Source of the DNA: DATBMY01 sp036554605
GTDB lineage: Bacteria; Acidobacteriota; Blastocatellia; UBA7656
Length of the DNA: 9,993 nucleotides
Assembly (NCBI GenBank): GCA_036554605.1
Contig: DATBMY010000356.1
Location: 1-9,993 of the forward strand
Direction of reading: 5' to 3'
The notes under the pieces were generated by a model. It saw only the letters and a program-made list of their open reading frames with translations. It was not told where the DNA came from and did not search any database. This document shows positions 6,475 to 9,993 of the stretch, in pieces. The translations under genes and the position numbers were made by a program. Each line of letters starts with the position of its first letter. Positions within the stretch are counted from its first letter, which is position 1.

Positions 6475-7941
6475 CTACTTGTAATTTATATAGACCGTTT
6501 TCGTTTCGGTGTAGAAGCTCAGAACTTCGTCGCCGACCTCGCGCCCTCCATAGCCGGATTCCTTTATCCCGCCAAACGGCGCGTGCGAATAACCCCCGAC
6601 GCCGGGGCGGTTGACGTGTATTATCCCGCTCTCGGCCGCTCCGGCGAATTTGAATACCTGCGCGACATCGCTAGTGAAGATAGAAGCGGTCAGCCCGTAG
6701 CGCACCGAGTTTGCAACGCTCAAGGCCTCTTCAAAATCCCTCGCGCGAATGACGGCGAGGACCGGCCCGAATATCTCCTCACGCGCGATCTCCATTTCGG
6801 GCGCGGCCTCTATCACCGTGGGCTTGAAGAACAGGCCTCGCTCAAGGTCAGGTTCTTTGAAGGATTCGCCGCCCGCCCGCAATTTCGCATTCTCTTTGCG
6901 CCCCGACTCGACGAAGCGGCTGACGCCGTCAAAGGCTCTCTCGTCGACGAGCGGTCCCATCTCAACGCCTTCCCGGGTGCCCGGACCGACCTTGATCGAA
7001 GAGGCGCGCTCGACAAGGCGAGCTAAGAATTCATCGTAAGCACGCCCTACGACGATGGCGCGGCTGGTGGCGGTGCACCTCTGGCCGGTAGCGCCGAACG
7101 CGCCCGCCACGACCCCGCTCACGGCCTGGTCGAGATCGGCGTCTTCGAGGACTATCTGCGGGTTCTTGCCCCCAAGCTCTAGCTGCAATTTCAAGAGGCG
7201 GGGGGCGGCCGCGCGCGCGATCAGCTTGCCGACTTTTGTCGAGCCGGTAAAGGATACGCCGCCGACAAGCTGATTCTCTATAAGCTCCTCGCCCGGTTCC
7301 GCGTCGCCATGCACCAGATTGATGACGCCGGGCGGAAATCCAACTTCTTCGAGCCCGCGAATGAGGATCGCCGCCGTCATGGGCGTGAGCGGCGAAGGCT
7401 TCAGCACCGCGGTGTTGCCGCTGATGAGCGCGGGCGCGATCTTCCAGACGGGGATGGCCACGGGAAAGTTCCATGGGCTGATCAGCCCGACGACCCCCAG
7501 CGGGTGCGGAGTTGAATAGCAGAAGACTGCCTCTTCTTCGGCGGGGAAGACGCTGCCCGTAAGCCTTCGCCCCATGCCGGCCGTGTATTCGAGTATGTCC
7601 ATGGCGCGGCGCACTTCGCCCGCGGATTCGGCTATAGTCTTTCCCTCTTCGCGCGTGAGCATAAGCGCAAGCTCGTCCTTGCGCGAATCTATCCAGGCGA
7701 GCCAGTCGAAAAGCAGGCGCCCTCGACGCGGGGCCGGTGTCGCCGACCATGCGCCGAAAGCTTTGCGGGCGGCCTCTATCGCGCGACGCGCGTCCTCACG
7801 GGTGGAGTTGGGCGCGCGGCCCGCCAGCAGCGAATTGTCGGCCGGGTCGAATCGCTCGGCCCACCTGTTTGATTGCGAAGGCTCCCACCTGCCCTCGATA
7901 AAATTCAGAACCGTGTCGCCCGGCTTTGGGACTCCAATCAT
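6475..7941 (-). CDS. NAD(P)-dependent aldehyde dehydrogenase, 2-oxoglutarate-semialdehyde-dehydrogenase-like
   Basis: A 488-residue cytoplasmic enzyme that oxidises an aldehyde or semialdehyde to the acid. Motifs in order are ISPWNFP (154-160, N158 of the oxyanion hole), LKPS with K181, FTGSTKVG (231-238, cofactor fold), LELGGKN (254-260) with general base E255, GQRCTATSR (286-294) with nucleophile C289, and EEIFGPV (388-394). The GQ(K/R)CTATSR context resembles bacterial 2-oxoglutarate semialdehyde dehydrogenases and related broad semialdehyde dehydrogenases, judged from memory. Because E255 is present, this is the hydrolytic class; CoA-acylating methylmalonate/malonate semialdehyde dehydrogenases lack that Glu. 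The start is ATG 7941 with GGAG eight bases upstream; the in-frame TTG at 7977 falls on the putative -10 box and is rejected. It is separated from the aminotransferase by a divergent gene, so functional coupling is inference. Possible substrates include malonate semialdehyde and other omega-oxo acids. Confidence 0.9.
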   Translation of the reverse strand: MIGVPKPGDTVLNFIEGRWEPSQSNRWAERFDPADNSLLAGRAPNSTREDARRAIEAARKAFGAWSATPAPRRGRLLFDWLAWIDSRKDELALMLTREEGKTIAESAGEVRRAMDILEYTAGMGRRLTGSVFPAEEEAVFCYSTPHPLGVVGLISPWNFPVAIPVWKIAPALISGNTAVLKPSPLTPMTAAILIRGLEEVGFPPGVINLVHGDAEPGEELIENQLVGGVSFTGSTKVGKLIARAAAPRLLKLQLELGGKNPQIVLEDADLDQAVSGVVAGAFGATGQRCTATSRAIVVGRAYDEFLARLVERASSIKVGPGTREGVEMGPLVDERAFDGVSRFVESGRKENAKLRAGGESFKEPDLERGLFFKPTVIEAAPEMEIAREEIFGPVLAVIRARDFEEALSVANSVRYGLTASIFTSDVAQVFKFAGAAESGIIHVNRPGVGGYSHAPFGGIKESGYGGREVGDEVLSFYTETKTVYINYK

Positions 7942-7976
7942 CTGTCGCGCTCCTGGTTTAAGCTGAGATGGCGGCA

Positions 7977-7982
7977 ATTATA
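7977..7982 (-). promoter_or_regulatory. -10 box for the aldehyde dehydrogenase gene
   Basis: On the minus strand this reads TATAAT, placing a transcript start near 7970 and a leader of about 30 bases before ATG 7941. No strong -35 lies at the right distance, so an activator may be needed or the call may be wrong. Confidence 0.45.
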
Positions 7983-8001
7983 CCCGAACAGGCGCGCCGG
8001 G

Positions 8002-8042
8002 AATTCTAATTATTGCGCACTTTTGTTCCCCTTGCGTATAAT
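8002..8042 (+). promoter_or_regulatory. Promoter for the PepSY-protein gene with AT-rich upstream element
   Basis: TTGCGC (8013-8018), 18-base spacer, and a perfect TATAAT (8037-8042). The 14 bases AATTCTAATTATTG (8002-8015), overlapping the -35, recur exactly at 9859-9872 in the next plus-strand promoter. Expected start is near 8049. Confidence 0.65.
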
Positions 8043-8049
8043 GACTGCG

Positions 8050-8198
8050 TATCGCTGACTTTATTGTGGTGACAGTTCTAGCAACGTATAGGTGATCCGG
8101 AACATCCAATCGCCGCATTGCCGCACTATATTCGTGGGACTTGTCGCGTGGGCCTCTGTGCTTTTCAATCGATTAACCAAACTTTTAAGGAGAATTCT
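8050..8198 (+). other. Long 5' leader of the PepSY-protein gene with a possible stem
   Basis: About 150 bases separate the predicted transcript start from the ATG at 8199. ACGTATAGGTG (8084-8094) can pair with CACTATATTCGT (8124-8135), giving 10 pairs with a bulged G and a bulged TT. The enclosed segment has no recognised riboswitch motif. I could not match it to a known RNA class. Confidence 0.35.
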
Positions 8199-9023
8199 AT
8201 GGGTACCCACATAAACCCTGATCGAGACACTTCGCGTTTGCTGCCCCGTATGAGCCTTCTGGTTTTGATCCTTTTCACGATCTCGTTATTTGTCTACGGC
8301 GAGAAATCGCAGGCATACGCAATGAGCGATGCGGATCGGTCCATGGCCGTCGAGGATGACGATAAACCATCAAAGTCAAAGAAAAAGAAGGACGAGGCTT
8401 CATCGAAGTCTAAGAAGGACGATGACGATGACGATGACAGCGCAAAACGCAAGCAAGATACTAAAAAGGTGACGCGAATAAGTCAGACCAGGGCTCTTGC
8501 TGTTGAGACTAAGTCCGCGCCGAAAGCGGCGGAGAACGGGGATGCCGAGCCTGCCGAGAAAGCTGCTTCCAGCCGTCCCGCGGAAGCCCTTTCGTCAGAG
8601 GCTAAATATATTTCTCTGGAAGAGGCACTGAAACAGGCGAAAGCCGCGGGGGCAACCGGAGACATTCTTCAGGTAGATATGGAATGGGACCCGGTAGTGT
8701 CGGCTGCAAGCTGGGATGTGACATTTTCATCAGGCACCGAGTACGAGATCCATGCCATTACGGGGAAGCTGATCGGCACCAAACCCAAAGGGCTGGCAAA
8801 ACTGGCGAACATGCTCCCTCTTGATTTTAACGGCGACGCAAAGAACCTGTTGACGTTTAAAGATATTATGAAGAAGGCCGAAACCGAGCATGGCCATGCC
8901 GTGGTCGAGATGGAGTTGAAGCGACTCAAAGGGCGCGCGGAAACCATCTATGAAGTCGTCCTGGCTAACGGAAGCACGATCTTCCTTGATGCGGCGACTG
9001 GCAAACCTACCGCCGGCGCGTAA
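8199..9023 (+). CDS. Secreted/anchored protein with Lys/Asp-rich region and two PepSY-like repeats
   Basis: A 274-residue protein. The start is ATG 8199 because AAGGAGA lies five bases upstream; the frame stays open back to 8118, but that part has no signal. A hydrophobic segment at about 19-33 is followed by SQAYA, so it is either cleaved near residue 41 or held as a membrane anchor. Residues 52-92 are a strongly charged low-complexity stretch with KSKKKKDE, SKKDDDDDDD and KRKQ, including seven Asp in a row (74-80) encoded by GACGAT repeats. An Ala/Glu/Lys-rich linker follows. Two C-terminal modules then look alike: ISLEEALKQAK to HAITGKLIG (138-193) and LTFKDIMKKAE to DAATGKPT (218-271). 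Each is a helix followed by strands ending in a (A/I)TGK turn, which fits PepSY domains. PepSY modules occur in protease inhibitors and cell-envelope or metal-reductase proteins. The exact role is unknown. An intrinsic terminator follows directly. Confidence 0.85.
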   Translation: MGTHINPDRDTSRLLPRMSLLVLILFTISLFVYGEKSQAYAMSDADRSMAVEDDDKPSKSKKKKDEASSKSKKDDDDDDDSAKRKQDTKKVTRISQTRALAVETKSAPKAAENGDAEPAEKAASSRPAEALSSEAKYISLEEALKQAKAAGATGDILQVDMEWDPVVSAASWDVTFSSGTEYEIHAITGKLIGTKPKGLAKLANMLPLDFNGDAKNLLTFKDIMKKAETEHGHAVVEMELKRLKGRAETIYEVVLANGSTIFLDAATGKPTAGA

Positions 9024-9048
9024 CTCTTCTACTTATCTTCTAAAGCGA

Positions 9049-9088
9049 AAAGGGAGGCCAATCAAACTATTGGCTTCCCTTTGTTTTT
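9049..9088 (+). terminator. Intrinsic terminator between the PepSY-protein gene and crcB
   Basis: AAAGGGAGGCCAAT (9049-9062) pairs with ATTGGCTTCCCTTT (9069-9082), 14 pairs including one G-T wobble, around a six-base loop. It is followed by GTTTTT. It ends only about seven bases before the crcB ribosome binding site. Confidence 0.85.
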
Positions 9089-9107
9089 ACAAAAGGAGCA
9101 GGATGCG

Positions 9108-9485
9108 ATGGATAGATACTTCGCCGTGTTGGTAGGCAGCGCCGTCGGGGGGTTGTGCCGCTACTGCCTATCGAACCTCGTCTATTTCATCATTAAACAG
9201 CCGACCTTTCCTTACGCTAATTTGATCATCAATGTGTCGGGGAGCTTTTTTATAGGATTGCTTGCCGAGTTGTTCGACACTCGCCTGATAGTCTCGCCCC
9301 CCATGCGCGTCGCTATTTTGACGGGCCTGCTGGGCGGCTATACGACCTTTTCAAGCTTCTCATATGAGACGTATGCCCTGATGCGCGACGGCGAAATGCT
9401 GCGCGCCTTTTTGAATGCCGCGCTGAGCGTCTTGCTCTGCCTGATAGCGGTCTTTGCGGGAGTGCGAATAGCACAGAGTTTTTGA
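9108..9485 (+). CDS. crcB: Fluoride exporter CrcB/Fluc
   Basis: A 125-residue protein with four hydrophobic segments, the normal size for the dual-topology CrcB/Fluc fluoride channel that lets toxic F- out of the cell. Family marks are GGLCRY (14-19), NVSGSFFIG (42-50) and GGYTTFSSFSYE (76-87). F81 and F84 stand where the channel's Phe-box residues lie, and the TTF region is where the central Na+ site is formed in known structures. ATG 9108 was chosen because GGAG lies nine bases upstream and the protein then begins MDRYFAVLVG; the TTG at 9081 is within the terminator's T run. The DUF190 gene follows after 10 bases. No fluoride riboswitch was seen upstream, and the only nearby upstream element is a terminator, so expression may depend on read-through or on an unseen promoter in the preceding gene. 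Confidence 0.95.
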   Translation: MDRYFAVLVGSAVGGLCRYCLSNLVYFIIKQPTFPYANLIINVSGSFFIGLLAELFDTRLIVSPPMRVAILTGLLGGYTTFSSFSYETYALMRDGEMLRAFLNAALSVLLCLIAVFAGVRIAQSF

Positions 9486-9495
9486 GAGGTGCAAT

Positions 9496-9831
9496 ATGAA
9501 GATCTCAGAAGACGGCCAGTTGCTTCGTATTTTTATAGGGGACTCGGATCGCTGGCAGGGGAAGCCGCTTTATGAAGCGATCATTTTGAAGGCGCGAGAG
9601 ATGGGAATCGCGGGGGCCACTATGCTTCGCGGGATGATGGGCTTTGGCGCAAACAGCCGGATACACACGGCAAAGATTCTAAGGCTCTCCGAGGATCTTC
9701 CCATAATCGTTGAGATTGTGGATAACGCCGAGAAAATAGAGCGGCTCTTGCCGGTCATAGACGAGATGGTGCAAGAGGGACTGGTCACGCTTGAAAAAGT
9801 GCGAGTTATTCAATATCGCCACCGCACTTAG
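9496..9831 (+). CDS. DUF190 (PII-like) protein paired with CrcB
   Basis: A 111-residue cytoplasmic protein with the DUF190 signatures FIGDSDRWQGKPLYEAI (13-29), GIAGATMLRGMMGFGANSRIHTAK (37-60) and LVTLEKVRVIQY (96-107). DUF190 proteins have a small alpha/beta ferredoxin-like fold related to the PII trimer family and are often encoded beside or fused to CrcB. A regulatory or sensing role for the channel is suggested by that pairing but not shown. GAGAGG lies a few bases before ATG 9496. The gene begins 10 bases after the crcB stop, so the two are surely co-transcribed. The length is complete for the family, and nothing is truncated. Confidence 0.93.
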   Translation: MKISEDGQLLRIFIGDSDRWQGKPLYEAIILKAREMGIAGATMLRGMMGFGANSRIHTAKILRLSEDLPIIVEIVDNAEKIERLLPVIDEMVQEGLVTLEKVRVIQYRHRT

Positions 9832-9839
9832 CCCTTTTT
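9797..9839 (+). terminator. Possible weak terminator after the DUF190 gene
   Basis: AAGTGCG (9797-9803) can pair with CGCACTT (9823-9829), spanning the stop codon, with CTTTTTC following at 9834-9840. The loop is long (19 bases), so this is a weak call. Confidence 0.3.
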
Positions 9840-9858
9840 CGGCGGGACCCGTCCAGCC

Positions 9859-9898
9859 AATTCTAATTATTGACACGCCGAGTCGAGCATATTAGACT
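9859..9898 (+). promoter_or_regulatory. Sigma-70-type promoter driving the GEMM riboswitch leader
   Basis: Consensus -35 TTGACA (9870-9875), 17-base spacer, -10 TAGACT (9893-9898), preceded by AT-rich AATTCTAATTATTG (9859-9872), which is identical to the element at 8002-8015. A transcript would start near 9905, about 15 bases before the riboswitch. Confidence 0.75.
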
Positions 9899-9919
9899 GG
9901 CGTCGTAGTTGTTTTGAAG

Positions 9920-9993
9920 CGTCACCGATAAAGGCACACCAGGAGCGATCCTGGGTCGCAAAGCCAAGGTCTTTGAAAGGGTGAAGGATGAAG
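9920..9993 (+). ncRNA. c-di-GMP-I (GEMM-I) riboswitch, cut by the window edge
   Basis: The segment AAAGGCACACC (9930-9940) leads into a perfect six-pair stem, CCAGGA/TCCTGG (9939-9944 and 9949-9954), capped by a GCGA tetraloop. GTCGCAAAGCC (9955-9965) follows. This is the core of the GEMM-I aptamer: the GGC before the stem pairs with the GCC after it, a GNRA loop docks into a receptor, and GCAAAGCC carries the conserved A that stacks between the ligand bases. By alignment to the Vibrio Vc2 aptamer, the ligand-contacting position 20 is G (9933), which favours c-di-GMP over the cGAMP-binding GEMM-Ib variant with A there. The second stem starts at GGTCT (9968-9972) and its partner, the closing P1 strand, any expression platform and the controlled gene lie beyond the right edge. 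One unusual base is C in place of A in the GCAAACC stretch. Confidence 0.85.

Noticed and set aside
8050..8198. Possible fluoride (crcB-motif) riboswitch: GGTGAT at 8091 and GGGCCTCTG at 8149
   Set aside because: The two pieces do not form the expected pseudoknot, the conserved TGATG..CTCCTA-type 3' segment is missing, and the leader belongs to the PepSY-protein gene with a terminator before crcB.
1..9993. CRISPR arrays, tRNA/rRNA genes, IS elements, phage or defence modules
   Set aside because: No spaced direct repeats, no transposase or integrase frames, and no structural RNA genes were seen; the gene content is metabolic and envelope-related.

Overview
The window looks like chromosomal DNA from a GC-rich bacterium, most plausibly an acidobacterium of the Blastocatellia type. 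This is an inference from protein style: several small secreted proteins of the FSGTW..DREKS and YRFVGR...DFMTNALP kinds, and strong Shine-Dalgarno use. No rRNA, tRNA, IS element, phage gene or CRISPR array is visible. There are 11 genes, one cut by the left edge, and every intergenic gap is under 300 bases.

Left part (1-898, minus strand): two tandem secreted proteins of unknown function. Middle part (898-7941, almost all minus strand): a catabolic block. It holds a dihydropyrimidinase/D-hydantoinase followed 13 bases later by an NCS1-family nucleobase/hydantoin permease, then a small secreted Cys-pair protein, a class III PLP aminotransferase, a divergent small secreted protein on the plus strand, and an NAD(P)-dependent hydrolytic aldehyde dehydrogenase. 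The likely logic is uptake of a cyclic ureide (dihydropyrimidine, hydantoin or similar), ring opening, transamination of the resulting beta- or omega-amino acid, and oxidation of the semialdehyde. The step that removes the carbamoyl group (beta-ureidopropionase/carbamoylase) and dihydropyrimidine dehydrogenase are not in the window. The dihydropyrimidinase and aminotransferase genes carry nearly identical promoters (TTGACG-N17-TTTAAT with shared flanks), which ties the two halves together.

Right part (7942-9993, plus strand): a strong promoter and long leader drive a secreted protein with a Lys/Asp-rich region and two PepSY-like repeats. A clear intrinsic terminator follows, then crcB (fluoride channel) and a DUF190 (PII-like) gene in tandem. 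The window ends inside a c-di-GMP-I (GEMM-I) riboswitch that has its own consensus promoter; the gene it controls lies beyond the right edge.

The items most worth following are the GEMM riboswitch at the right edge, the twin promoters of the catabolic genes, an inverted repeat that could mask the dihydropyrimidinase ribosome binding site, and a 14-base upstream element shared by the two right-hand promoters. I did not find evidence for a wholly new system.
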